From positions 3,071,203-3,135,202 of the forward strand of contig NZ_CM011002.1 in the NCBI RefSeq assembly GCF_000158095.2: a stretch of 64,000 nt of DNA, in the 5' to 3' direction. How positions within the stretch are numbered: position 1 is the stretch's first letter; each line of letters begins with the position of its first letter. Shown here piece after piece: positions 50,651 through 58,995 of this stretch. Position numbers and translations under genes: made by a program. This DNA comes from Roseibium alexandrii DFL-11 (GTDB taxonomy: Bacteria > Pseudomonadota > Alphaproteobacteria > Rhizobiales > Stappiaceae). The notes beneath the pieces were generated by a model. That model did no database searches, was not told the origin of the DNA, and saw nothing but the letters and a program-made list of their open reading frames with translations.

Positions 50651-51298
50651 ATGAGTGACTATGAGACCTATTCCGAAGAAGATCTGGAGGCCGGGCGGCT
50701 GATGTTTGCCCGGCAATGGGATTTTCTGACCAGCGTGACCGATATGGCAAATTTGCCGCCTGCCGCCGGCACGGAAATCGCTTTCGCCGGACGATCGAAT
50801 GTCGGCAAATCCAGCCTGATCAATGCTCTGACCGGACGAAAGGGGCTTGCCCGGACATCGTCCACGCCGGGCCGGACACAAATGCTGAACTTCTTTGTCG
50901 CGCCAGAAACACCGCTCACAATCGTCGACATGCCCGGCTACGGATATGCGCAAGCTCCAAAAGAGCTGGTCGAGGCTTGGACGAACCTCGTGTTCTCCTA
51001 CCTGCGTGGCCGTCCTAACCTTCGGCGCGTAATCCTGTTGATCGACAGCCGTCACGGGATCAAGAAGAACGATCTTGAGGCGATGGAGCTGCTTGATAAG
51101 GCTGCGGTTGTCTACCAGGTCGTGTTGACAAAGGCCGACAAAATCAAGCCACCTGCCCTGGTGCGCCTGATCGATGAAACCAAGGCCGCATCGGCTAAAC
51201 GGGTGGCAGCCCATCCTGAGATTATCGCAACTTCTTCGGAGAAAAACCGGGGCGTAGATGAGCTCCGGGCAGAGCTTTGTAACCTCGCCACTCAATAG
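50651..51298 (+). CDS. engB: Ribosome biogenesis GTPase YihA/EngB
   Basis: 215 residues. GTPase motifs: G1 [10 protein letters not shown]3 DMPGYG, G4 TKAD. The family pattern [16 protein letters not shown] is present. Essential GTPase for 50S subunit assembly in many bacteria. It usually follows yidC closely; here an acetyltransferase gene sits between and ends 10 bases before it. argB follows after 105 bases. Confidence 0.95.
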   Translation: MSDYETYSEEDLEAGRLMFARQWDFLTSVTDMANLPPAAGTEIAFAGRSNVGKSSLINALTGRKGLARTSSTPGRTQMLNFFVAPETPLTIVDMPGYGYAQAPKELVEAWTNLVFSYLRGRPNLRRVILLIDSRHGIKKNDLEAMELLDKAAVVYQVVLTKADKIKPPALVRLIDETKAASAKRVAAHPEIIATSSEKNRGVDELRAELCNLATQ

Positions 51299-51403
51299 AC
51301 CTGCTGGGCTTCATTGATTGTGAGATCTCGCCAAACCCGGTATAGCAAAGCTCTTTCGCTTTCATGGACTTCTGCCGACTAAACTGAAGAGAATCGTTTC
51401 TTT

Positions 51404-52291
51404 ATGACCGCACCTGAAACTTCGAGCCGCGCGCACATTATCTCGCAAGCTTTGCCCTACATGCAGCGCTATGACGACAAGACTGTTGTCGTGAAGTATG
51501 GCGGGCATGCCATGGGCGATACGGATCTCGGTCAGGCATTCGCTCGAGACATCACGTTGTTGCGCCAAAGCGGCGTCAATCCTGTGGTGGTTCACGGCGG
51601 AGGTCCGCAAATCGGTAAGATGCTCGAGCGGCTGAACATTGTCAGTGAGTTCAAGGGCGGACTGCGGGTCACGGACAAGGCAACGGTCGAGGTCGTCGAG
51701 ATGGTCCTCGCCGGTGCGATCAACAAAGAAATCGTGCAGCTGATCAACGCCGAGGGCGGCCGTGCGGTCGGCCTTTGCGGCAAGGACGGCAATCTGATCA
51801 AGGCGCGTAAGTTGAAGCGCACGGTGGTCGACCCAAACAGCAACATTGAAAGCGTTCTGGATCTCGGGTTTGTCGGAGAACCGGCAGAAGTTGACCCGAC
51901 GGTCCTCAAACTCGTTCTCAAAGAAGACATTATCCCAGTCGTTGCCCCGGTTGCTCCGGGCGATGACGGCGAAACGTACAACATCAACGCCGACACCTGT
52001 GCCGGTGCAATTGCGGGTTCTTTGAATGCCAAACGCTTGTTGTTCCTGACCGATGTTCCGGGTGTTCTCGACAAGGATGGTCAACTGATCAAGCAGCTGA
52101 CCGTTGCAAAAGCGCGGGAACTGATGGCGGACGGGACGATCTCCGGCGGCATGATCCCAAAGGTCGAGACTTGCATTGACGCGCTGGAACGCGGTGTTGA
52201 GGGCGTGGTTATCCTGAATGGCAAGGTGCCGCATGCGGTGCTCTTGGAACTCTTCACCGATGGCGGCGCCGGGACGTTGATCAGACCGTGA
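51404..52291 (+). CDS. argB: Acetylglutamate kinase
   Basis: 295 residues, second step of arginine biosynthesis (N-acetylglutamate phosphorylation). Visible segments are [41 protein letters not shown], and [14 protein letters not shown]. The long form with an N-terminal helix ([20 protein letters not shown]) is typical of arginine-inhibited hexameric enzymes. It overlaps the following HAD gene (GTGA at 52288-52291). Confidence 0.96.
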   Translation: MTAPETSSRAHIISQALPYMQRYDDKTVVVKYGGHAMGDTDLGQAFARDITLLRQSGVNPVVVHGGGPQIGKMLERLNIVSEFKGGLRVTDKATVEVVEMVLAGAINKEIVQLINAEGGRAVGLCGKDGNLIKARKLKRTVVDPNSNIESVLDLGFVGEPAEVDPTVLKLVLKEDIIPVVAPVAPGDDGETYNINADTCAGAIAGSLNAKRLLFLTDVPGVLDKDGQLIKQLTVAKARELMADGTISGGMIPKVETCIDALERGVEGVVILNGKVPHAVLLELFTDGGAGTLIRP

Positions 52292-53031
52292 CCGACAATC
52301 CTTCCCTTCCGACCGAAGGCCGGCATGCGCACCGGCAAGACTTGCGAGTATTTCAGGGCGTTGAGGCTTGGGTGTTCGATCTCGACAACACCCTCTATCC
52401 GCACGAGGCTGACCTCTTTCCGCAGATCAATGACCAGATCTCGAAGTATGTGCAGAAAATTTTTGACCTTGGGCGGGACGAGGCCATGGTGCACCAAAAG
52501 GCGTTGTACCATGAATACGGCACCACGTTGCGCGGGCTGATGACCACGCACAGCATCGATCCGGACGACTACCTCGCCTTCGTCCATGACATCGACTATT
52601 CGAACCTCGCACCCGACCCCGATTTGGGCACCGCGATCGAAGCCCTACCAGGCAAAAAATTCATCTTCACGAATGGTGATCGTCCGCATGCCGAACGCAC
52701 TGCGGAAGCACTCGGCATTTCGAACCATTTCGAAGACATTTTCGATATCGTATCCGCAGAGCTAATTCCAAAGCCCAACCGTGAGACATATGAGATGTTT
52801 TTGGCACGGACAGGAGTTGCCCCGGCACGAGCTGCCATGTTCGAGGACCTCGCCAAGAATCTCTCCGTTCCGCACCATCTCGGCATGCGCACTACGCTGA
52901 TTGTTCCGAGAGGATCTCGCGAAGTCTTGCAGGAGAACCTGGATCTGGAAGCAGATCCCTACCCGCATGTTGATTTTGTGACCGAGGACCTGGCAGGATT
53001 TTTGAAAGCCGTCAAAGGATCACTGGCTTAG
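52288..53031 (+). CDS. HAD-superfamily pyrimidine 5'-nucleotidase
   Basis: 247 residues. HAD motif I is FDLDNTLYP, motif II FTNGD, motif III lysine in [12 protein letters not shown], and motif [10 protein letters not shown]. The SDT1/PPM1-type family hydrolyses pyrimidine nucleotides, and its gene commonly follows argB in alphaproteobacteria. The start is GTG at 52288, overlapping the argB stop, so translation is coupled; no better ATG exists in frame. Confidence 0.88.
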   Translation: MTDNPSLPTEGRHAHRQDLRVFQGVEAWVFDLDNTLYPHEADLFPQINDQISKYVQKIFDLGRDEAMVHQKALYHEYGTTLRGLMTTHSIDPDDYLAFVHDIDYSNLAPDPDLGTAIEALPGKKFIFTNGDRPHAERTAEALGISNHFEDIFDIVSAELIPKPNRETYEMFLARTGVAPARAAMFEDLAKNLSVPHHLGMRTTLIVPRGSREVLQENLDLEADPYPHVDFVTEDLAGFLKAVKGSLA

Positions 53032-53070
53032 GTGATATCCCTTCTGGCTTAAGAGCCGCGTATCTCTTAG

Positions 53071-53087
53071 ATTGAGAAAAACTCAAT
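53071..53087. promoter_or_regulatory. LysR-type operator upstream of lysR
   Basis: ATTGAGAAAAACTCAAT, part of a perfect 8-bp inverted repeat (53069-53089), matches the T-N11-A form and lies 15 bases before the lysR start, fitting autoregulation. A sister site with the same ATTGA-N7-TCAAT arms precedes the eamA gene. Confidence 0.6.
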
Positions 53088-53102
53088 CTGGTTCGGTCAT
53101 CA

Positions 53103-53966
53103 ATGGCGTCTCTTCGCGCACTCAACGCTTTTGCCCTGCTTGCCCGTCACGGACGGGCAGCACTGGCGGCTGAAAAACTGGGCGTGTCCCCCTCCGCCTT
53201 GTCGCATCTGATGCGCAAGCTGGAAAGTGAACTTGGGGCAACTCTGGTCAACCGGGATGGCCGCGGTTTGACCTTGACCGAAGAAGGTCAACGGCTCGCA
53301 CTCAGTCTCGGCGATGCGTTTGATAGAATTGATGAGGCCGTTGACAGCTTCAAGCGGCGTGGCCGCACGGAGTTGCGCATTAGCACCGTGTCGACCTTTG
53401 CCACACGGTGGTTGATCCCTCGCCTGCCACAGTTTCAATCCAACCAGCCGGATGTAGAACTTCTGCTGTCGACATCCACGCGGATGGTTGATCTGGATCG
53501 TGAGAATTATGACTGCGCTATCCGCCTCGGGACGGGCAACTGGCCAAGCGTCGAAAGCCATCTCCTTTGGAAGGAGCATTTGGTTGTCGCCGTGGCGCCC
53601 GGTTTGTTGGCTGGCAAGGACCCTGAGGACCCATCCGTCCTGACCGAACTGCCCCTGCTACATAGCGCGTCCCGCCGCAATGACTGGAGCCAATGGCTCA
53701 ACGCGGCTGGTCTTGATCATCCGGATACGAAATCAGGAACTCTACTGCAGAGCCGGGACCTTGCCATACAGGCTGCCATTGCTGGCATGGGTGCAATTGC
53801 GATCGATCGCCGATTTGTTTCCCAGGAACTGGAGGCCGGCCATCTCATTTGCCCGGACTGGACCGTATTGGAGCTGGAGACTGGATACTGGTTTGTCCGC
53901 TCGCCGGCACGGACCCTGAGCCGCCCGGTGTCGGCCTTCCGTGATTGGCTTCAGGACGCTGCGTGA
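53103..53966 (+). CDS. LysR-family transcriptional regulator (GcvA-like)
   Basis: 287 residues. The N-terminal helix-turn-helix (MASLRALNAFALLARHGRAA; KLGVSPSALSHLMRKLESEL) is followed by a type II binding-protein-like effector domain (LRISTVSTFATRWLIPRLPQ). The closest group is the GcvA/AmpR-like regulators. It is convergent with the EamA transporter gene 5 bases away, and both promoters carry matching dyads, so the transporter is its likely target. Effector unknown, perhaps an amino acid or related compound exported by the EamA protein. Confidence 0.88.
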   Translation: MASLRALNAFALLARHGRAALAAEKLGVSPSALSHLMRKLESELGATLVNRDGRGLTLTEEGQRLALSLGDAFDRIDEAVDSFKRRGRTELRISTVSTFATRWLIPRLPQFQSNQPDVELLLSTSTRMVDLDRENYDCAIRLGTGNWPSVESHLLWKEHLVVAVAPGLLAGKDPEDPSVLTELPLLHSASRRNDWSQWLNAAGLDHPDTKSGTLLQSRDLAIQAAIAGMGAIAIDRRFVSQELEAGHLICPDWTVLELETGYWFVRSPARTLSRPVSAFRDWLQDAA

Positions 53967-53971
53967 TCAAC

Positions 53972-54877
53972 TCAGCTCCAAAGAATGATACCCAGCACAG
54001 CCAGCACAATCAGGGCGCAGCCAGCGATCTCTGATCGTGCGATTGTTTCCTTGAACACCAACCATGACGCCAGGAACGTGAACACCAGCTCGATCTGTGC
54101 CAACGCACGGACATAGGCAACGTTCTGCAAGGTCATGGCCGTAAACCACCCGATTGAACCGGCCACACCGGTCGCTCCCGCCCAGATGGCAACGCGCCAA
54201 GCGGCTAGACTGGCTGTCAGTTGCTCGGGTTCCCGGAAGATCATCCAGGCGATCATGACGATGGTCTGAAAAAGCGTTGCGTAGGCCAGCGCAAAGCCGG
54301 CTTGCATCGGAACACCCGTGCCCTCCAGGGACAAAGATGCGACACGATAAGCAGCAGCAGACGCGCCAAACATGGCAGCCGAGCCCAAGCCGATCAAGGC
54401 AGGCCTGCTCATCAAAGATTGCCGGACGACCGAAGCACTCAATGACGTCCGGGCGAGTGAAATGACGATCACGCCCGCAATACCAATCAAAATGCAGAAA
54501 CCGGTCGCCCAGGAGATTTGCTCGCCCAAAAGCAGGAAACCAAAAAGCGCTGCCTGGATCGGTTCCGTTTTCGAATAGGCCGTGCCGACTGTAAAATTCC
54601 GGAAGGAAAACAGATAGACAAGCAGGAACGTACCGAAGATCTGAGCCAACCCTCCCAAGGCCCCCGCGATCAGGAATACGGAGTTGATTTCCGGAAACGC
54701 AAAACCAAACCCGGCATGCAAGACCGCGACATAAAGACTTGCAAACGGAAATCCATATCCAAACCGAACGAAGGTCGCACCTGTGCTGCCAAGCTGGCCT
54801 TTCAAGTGTTTCTGAACAGCTGAGCGCAAATTCTGGCAAAATGCAGCAAAGAGCGTAATCGGGATCCAGAGTTCCAT
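53972..54877 (-). CDS. EamA-family (DMT superfamily) transporter
   Basis: 301 residues, about ten membrane segments in two EamA halves (first from ITLFAAFCQNLRSAVQKHLK; second from ALIGLGSAAMFGASAAAYRV to GCALIVLAVLGIILW). DMT permeases often export amino acids or metabolites. The start at 54877 is 18 bases downstream (minus strand) of the LysR-type dyad at 54896-54912. Convergent with lysR. Confidence 0.87.
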   Translation of the reverse strand: MELWIPITLFAAFCQNLRSAVQKHLKGQLGSTGATFVRFGYGFPFASLYVAVLHAGFGFAFPEINSVFLIAGALGGLAQIFGTFLLVYLFSFRNFTVGTAYSKTEPIQAALFGFLLLGEQISWATGFCILIGIAGVIVISLARTSLSASVVRQSLMSRPALIGLGSAAMFGASAAAYRVASLSLEGTGVPMQAGFALAYATLFQTIVMIAWMIFREPEQLTASLAAWRVAIWAGATGVAGSIGWFTAMTLQNVAYVRALAQIELVFTFLASWLVFKETIARSEIAGCALIVLAVLGIILWS

Positions 54878-54895
54878 CTGAGTATCTATCTGATT

Positions 54896-54912
54896 ATTGA
54901 TTTAATCTCAAT
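54896..54912. promoter_or_regulatory. LysR-type operator upstream of the EamA gene
   Basis: ATTGATTTAATCTCAAT shares arms ATTGA/TCAAT and 17-bp length with the site at 53071-53087. It lies 19 bases upstream of the transporter start on the minus strand, in an AT-rich stretch. Confidence 0.6.
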
Positions 54913-55070
54913 ATACAGCCGACCAAATTATAGAATAATTATTGTTTTGAGCAACTATTAATGAATTTTACTCAACTATATAAAGGATTTATCCATTGAA
55001 CAGAGAAAGTGTTTCCTGCGCAAGCGCCATTTGTTTGCCGTTTGCCGACCCGTTCTGGTCGCAGCCGCGC

Positions 55071-55099
55071 TTGACACCTGACGGTGCGGAGGCTTAGGT
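55071..55099 (+). promoter_or_regulatory. Probable dapD promoter
   Basis: TTGACA (55071-55076), 17-base spacer, TTAGGT (55094-55099). The -35 is consensus and the -10 weak. It lies 39 bases before the dapD start codon. Confidence 0.45.
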
Positions 55100-55137
55100 C
55101 CGCGCTGAAATCCTCAGTTCCGGAGACTTGCTTCCAG

Positions 55138-55989
55138 ATGACACACGACCTAGCAGCCCTTTCGAAAATCATTGACGCGGCGTTCGAAGACAGTGCCTCG
55201 ATCGACATCCACACGACCGGCGACGTTCGTAATGCTGTTGAGACCACGCTGAACCTTCTCGATCGTGGGCAATTGCGGGTTGCTGAGAAGAAAGACGGCG
55301 ACTGGGTTGTCAACCAGTGGGCCAAGAAAGCGGTTCTGCTGTCGTTCCGTCTCAACCCGATGGATGTAATCAAGGGCGGTCCGGGTGATGCGACCTGGTG
55401 GGACAAGGTGCCGTCCAAGTTTGACGGCTGGCGCGGTCTCGATTTTGAAGACGCTGGCTTCCGGGCTGTGCCGAACTGCACCGTCCGCCGCTCCGCCTTC
55501 ATCGGCAAAGGTGTTGTGCTAATGCCGTCGTTCGTCAACCTCGGCGCATATGTCGACGAGGGCACGATGGTGGATACCTGGGCAACTGTCGGCTCCTGTG
55601 CTCAGATTGGCAAGAACGTTCACCTGTCGGGCGGAGTTGGTATTGGCGGCGTCTTGGAGCCGCTTCAGGCCGGTCCTGTCATCATCGAAGACAATTGCTT
55701 CATCGGAGCCCGCTCAGAAGTGGTTGAGGGCTGTATTGTCCGCGAAGGCTCTGTCCTGGGCATGGGCGTTTTCATCGGCAAGTCGACAAAAATTGTCAAC
55801 CGCATGACCGGTGAGATCACCTACGGCGAAGTCCCACCGTATTCGGTCGTTGTTGCCGGCTCCATGCCCAGCGCAAACACCATGGGCAATGGTGTAGCTG
55901 CCCCGCACCTCTACTGCGCCGTTATCGTCAAGACGGTGGACGAAAAGACACGGTCCAAGACCGCAATCAACGAGTTGCTGCGCGACTAA
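55138..55989 (+). CDS. dapD: Tetrahydrodipicolinate N-succinyltransferase
   Basis: 283 residues, lysine/diaminopimelate pathway enzyme that succinylates tetrahydrodipicolinate. N-terminal helical domain ([20 protein letters not shown]), then a left-handed beta-helix ([60 protein letters not shown]). The start at 55138 ([10 protein letters not shown]) is preferred over an upstream frame. It is followed by a strong terminator; dapE, which removes the succinyl group later in the same route, lies 700 bases downstream on the other strand. Confidence 0.96.
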   Translation: MTHDLAALSKIIDAAFEDSASIDIHTTGDVRNAVETTLNLLDRGQLRVAEKKDGDWVVNQWAKKAVLLSFRLNPMDVIKGGPGDATWWDKVPSKFDGWRGLDFEDAGFRAVPNCTVRRSAFIGKGVVLMPSFVNLGAYVDEGTMVDTWATVGSCAQIGKNVHLSGGVGIGGVLEPLQAGPVIIEDNCFIGARSEVVEGCIVREGSVLGMGVFIGKSTKIVNRMTGEITYGEVPPYSVVVAGSMPSANTMGNGVAAPHLYCAVIVKTVDEKTRSKTAINELLRD

Positions 55990-56015
55990 ACTTCGAAAGC
56001 TTGAGTCTAAATCGT

Positions 56016-56045
56016 AAAACCCGCCGGTCTGCGGCGGGTTTTCTG
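56016..56045. terminator. Bidirectional terminator after dapD
   Basis: AAAACCCGCCG (56016-56026), loop GTCTG, CGGCGGGTTTT (56032-56042). A perfect 11-bp stem with T runs at both ends, so it can stop dapD transcription and that of the convergent membrane protein gene ending at 56062. Confidence 0.88.
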
Positions 56046-56061
56046 CGTTTTAACCAGCAAC

Positions 56062-56655
56062 TCAAGCTGCCCAAAGACGTCCCGTAAGCTCACCGATCAC
56101 AAGCGACAAAAGAATGTCGAGGAATACAATCCCGATCGCCATGCTGACTGATGCCTGCAAGGCAATGCGCGCAATCAGGAACCGGTACCAGAGCACGACA
56201 ATCAGGCAGGTGAAGGACAGCAGCACCATGATCCCGGACGGGATGATGCCGGTCAGGTACAACAGAGCAATCATTAAGTAAGGCATGGACGCCAGAATGC
56301 TCGTCCAGTTGCGCACCACGATAAAGGGTACATATTGCCGCGAGATCCCAATCGGCCCGGCGATCAGTGCCAGGATGAGGGGCAGTGTTACCCAATCGAT
56401 GCCGAGGCTCATGAATTGAGCAAACCAGTAAGTGTCCGCCGGAAAAAGCTCTGCGACGATGACGTTTTCAGAAATCAGCAGTTTCTTTTCCGCCATGGCG
56501 CTGACCAGAAACACAGGCGCCAACAAGAAGATCACTTGAAACGATCGCCAAAACCCCTGCAAGGACAGGTCGAAATAGGACATTCCCTGAGGGTCGCTGC
56601 GCAAAAGAAGCCAGGACCCTTCCCATGCTGCCCGCAATTCATTGGTACTGATCAA
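56062..56655 (-). CDS. Hypothetical membrane protein
   Basis: 197 residues with about five hydrophobic segments (FQVIFLLAPVFLVSAM; WVTLPLILALIAGPIGI; MIALLYLTGIIPSGIMVLLS; IVVLWYRFLIARIALQAS; IGIVFLDILLSLVIGEL). The cytoplasmic N-terminus has LRAAWEGSWLLLRSDPQG. Not recognised as a named family. It sits 17 bases after dapE on the same strand, so it is probably cotranscribed with dapE. Confidence 0.75.
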   Translation of the reverse strand: MISTNELRAAWEGSWLLLRSDPQGMSYFDLSLQGFWRSFQVIFLLAPVFLVSAMAEKKLLISENVIVAELFPADTYWFAQFMSLGIDWVTLPLILALIAGPIGISRQYVPFIVVRNWTSILASMPYLMIALLYLTGIIPSGIMVLLSFTCLIVVLWYRFLIARIALQASVSMAIGIVFLDILLSLVIGELTGRLWAA

Positions 56656-56672
56656 ATCCCGACGGCTCCGGC

Positions 56673-57836
56673 CTATTTCGAAAAGTAGCTGACCAGGAAT
56701 CGATGATAGATCGCAGCCAGACGGTCAAGATCTTCCACTGCGACACATTCATCAACCTTGTGCATCGTTTGGCCGACCAGACCAAACTCCACAACAGGAC
56801 AGTAGTTCTTGATGAACCGAGCATCTGACGTCCCACCGCCTGTCGATAGTTCCGGCGTCCGCCCTGTTTCCTCAGATACGGCTTTGCTGAGCGCCTCAAT
56901 CAGCGTTTCATCTTTGGTCAGGAAAGATTCGCTGGCGTCTCTTTTAAACTCGATGTTCATTTTCAAGGAACCCAGGTTCACCGTTTCCAGCGTCTCCAGG
57001 ATCTTTGCCTTCAGGCTGTCCAGCGTCCAAGCGTCATTATAGCGGATGTTAAACCGGAACTCTGCCCGTGCCGGTATGACGTTGAATGCCGTGTTGCCGA
57101 CATCGACCGTCACGATCTCCAAATTGGAGGGCTGAAACCGCTCATTGCCTTCGTCCAATTTTAGATCGTTGAGTGCAGCCATCAAATTTGTCAGGCCCGG
57201 GATCGGATTGTCCGCAAGATGCGGATAAGCAGCATGGCCCTGAACGCCGGTGACTGTGACAATGCCCGAGAGAGAGCCCCTGCGGCCAACCTTGATTGCA
57301 TCTCCAAGGGCAGCCGGGTTGGTCGGCTCGCCGACGATGCAGGCGTCAAACCGATGGCCTTGCTTGTCAGCCCACTCCAGCAACTTGACCGTGCCGTTGA
57401 TTGCCGGTCCTTCTTCGTCACCCGTGATCAGAAACGAGATTGTACCGCCGAAATCCGTTCCATTCTGGTCGACAAATTCCAGGGCAGCCGCTGCAAAGGA
57501 GGCAATGCCACCCTTCATATCAACGGCGCCGCGTCCATAAAGCACGCCGCTATCGACTTCCCCCTCAAATGGGCCATGCGTCCAGTCGGCTTCAGAACCT
57601 GCTGGAACAACATCAGTGTGCCCCGCGAAAACGAAATGCGGGGCTCCAGACCCAACGGAGGCAAAGAGGTTTTCAACATCCGGCGTATCGTCGTCCTGAA
57701 AAACCACTCTATCCACGCGGAAACCGGCGTCTTTCAGAAGCGTCTCAAGCGCCGACAATGCGCCGCCTTCTTTCGGTGTGACAGACGGGCACCGGATTAA
57801 ATTCCGGGCGATGGCGGTGGCAGGCGACATGGACAT
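56673..57836 (-). CDS. dapE: Succinyl-diaminopimelate desuccinylase
   Basis: 387 residues, M20 zinc peptidase-fold enzyme of lysine biosynthesis. Metal and catalytic segments are FVFAGHTDVVPAG (H, D), GRGAVDMKGGIASF (D), TGDEEGPAINGT (E-E), and STGGGTSDARFIKNY. The start at 57836 (MSMSPATAIARN) is chosen by resemblance to family N-termini; GTG at 57845 and ATG at 57830 are alternatives, and no clear ribosome site decides. The upstream DUF805 gene ends 36 bases away. Confidence 0.94.
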   Translation of the reverse strand: MSMSPATAIARNLIRCPSVTPKEGGALSALETLLKDAGFRVDRVVFQDDDTPDVENLFASVGSGAPHFVFAGHTDVVPAGSEADWTHGPFEGEVDSGVLYGRGAVDMKGGIASFAAAALEFVDQNGTDFGGTISFLITGDEEGPAINGTVKLLEWADKQGHRFDACIVGEPTNPAALGDAIKVGRRGSLSGIVTVTGVQGHAAYPHLADNPIPGLTNLMAALNDLKLDEGNERFQPSNLEIVTVDVGNTAFNVIPARAEFRFNIRYNDAWTLDSLKAKILETLETVNLGSLKMNIEFKRDASESFLTKDETLIEALSKAVSEETGRTPELSTGGGTSDARFIKNYCPVVEFGLVGQTMHKVDECVAVEDLDRLAAIYHRFLVSYFSK

Positions 57837-57872
57837 GATACGCACTTTTGTAGTGTTGGATGGCAGGCGGGA

Positions 57873-58295
57873 TCAGCTTTTGCGCCAGTAACTGTTGGGC
57901 AAGGGGCCATGCTTGTTGGGTTCTGCGACGCCCGGCGTGAAACCAACGATCAGAACCATCAGGATATTCAGGCCAGGCACAAAGATCAGCAAGGCCCAGA
58001 AGCCACTGAACCCCATATCCTGCAATCGTTTGATCACAAGCGCCAGTTCGATCCACTGCAGAACAAAAAACAAGATCGGAAACAGCGGATTGGATTCCAT
58101 GAATTGGGAGATTGCTACCGTCTCAGCCGTGAAATCGATCTCGGTCGAGCTCCACCACATATTCACTGAAATCGCGATAACGACCCAGACAAGCGCAAAA
58201 CACAACCAATAGGGTTCCCGCCCGATGCGTCCGATTGGGCTGAACAAGGCCCAGACGGGACCGGGGGAAATATTGGCGCTCGGAGCGTTGGTCAT
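57873..58295 (-). CDS. DUF805 membrane protein
   Basis: 140 residues, four predicted membrane segments (YWLCFALVWVVIAISVNMWW; LFPILFFVLQWIELALVIKR; GFWALLIFVPGLNILMVLIV). The family pattern FSPIGRIGREPYW near residue 20 and RLQDMGFSGFWALL identify DUF805. Function unknown. Same strand as dapE. Confidence 0.87.
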   Translation of the reverse strand: MTNAPSANISPGPVWALFSPIGRIGREPYWLCFALVWVVIAISVNMWWSSTEIDFTAETVAISQFMESNPLFPILFFVLQWIELALVIKRLQDMGFSGFWALLIFVPGLNILMVLIVGFTPGVAEPNKHGPLPNSYWRKS

Positions 58296-58384
58296 AGAAG
58301 TCCACTTGTTAAAATCGGGTCTGGACAGGAGTTAGTCGCTTAGGACATCGGGATCAAGCTTCGTTCTGCGCGAACGACGCACTC

Positions 58385-58535
58385 CAACACCGCTCTGGTT
58401 TTTTCTGTCGCAACAAGTCAACAATACCGCTGCGTAATTTTTTGTCAGGCTTTTGTCGCTACGGCAACCGTGCTTCCACCTGCTCTCCAGCAACAGTCGA
58501 TGGAAAAGCCCACGTCTGCTCTGGCACCATGTCAA
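58385..58535 (+). pseudogene. Decayed copy of the promoter and 5' end of the MscS-family gene
   Basis: 58385-58455 matches 61625-61696 (shared TCTGTCGCAACAAGTCA and AATACCGCTGCGTAA), and 58460-58535 matches 61849-61925 (shared AGTCGATGGAAAAGC). About 150 bp present in the intact copy, including the start codon, are missing at the join. The reading frame of the second block still resembles TATALPPALQEESMEK of the intact protein (TATVLPPALQQQSMEK). No functional product is expected. Confidence 0.8.
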
Positions 58536-58995
58536 GTGAGTAGTTATCACCTCTCCACTTGGCCAGCCCAGGTTGGTCCGGACCTATTAAGAAAGGTTGC
58601 GAGGATCATTAACCGCGCAAATCTGATTGCCCGAAGACGTGCAAGCCGCTGAACTCAGCAAGGGTTACAACCTTCTGACGGCAATGGCAGACGACCCTTC
58701 GGATACGATATCACTGAAGAGACTCTTATCTTGGCTGGAGGCTGGTTTGAATCAATTCTTAAACCGAGCCTTGCAAGAGCCCCGTTCTGACCAACACGAA
58801 GCTTAAGAGTAGTCCAGATTGCGGAAGCCAAGTACTGGAGGCGCGGCTCAATCTCTATATGATTCTATTCTCGACTAACCCACTACAATCCGCTTCGTGA
58901 ATTAGCATTCATGATAGTTGGAAGACGGCCTCGCCTCCAAATCGGATTCAAGACCGTCTCACAGTGTTTAATAATATATCGCTACCCTATAGGAT
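58536..58995. other. Gene-free AT-richer stretch
   Basis: No coding frame was supported. It holds one inverted repeat, AGACGG (58923-58928) with CCGTCT (58954-58959), in the right place to end the sulfatase transcript but with no U-tract. Together with the decayed copy before it, this looks like leftover sequence from a rearrangement. Confidence 0.5.
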
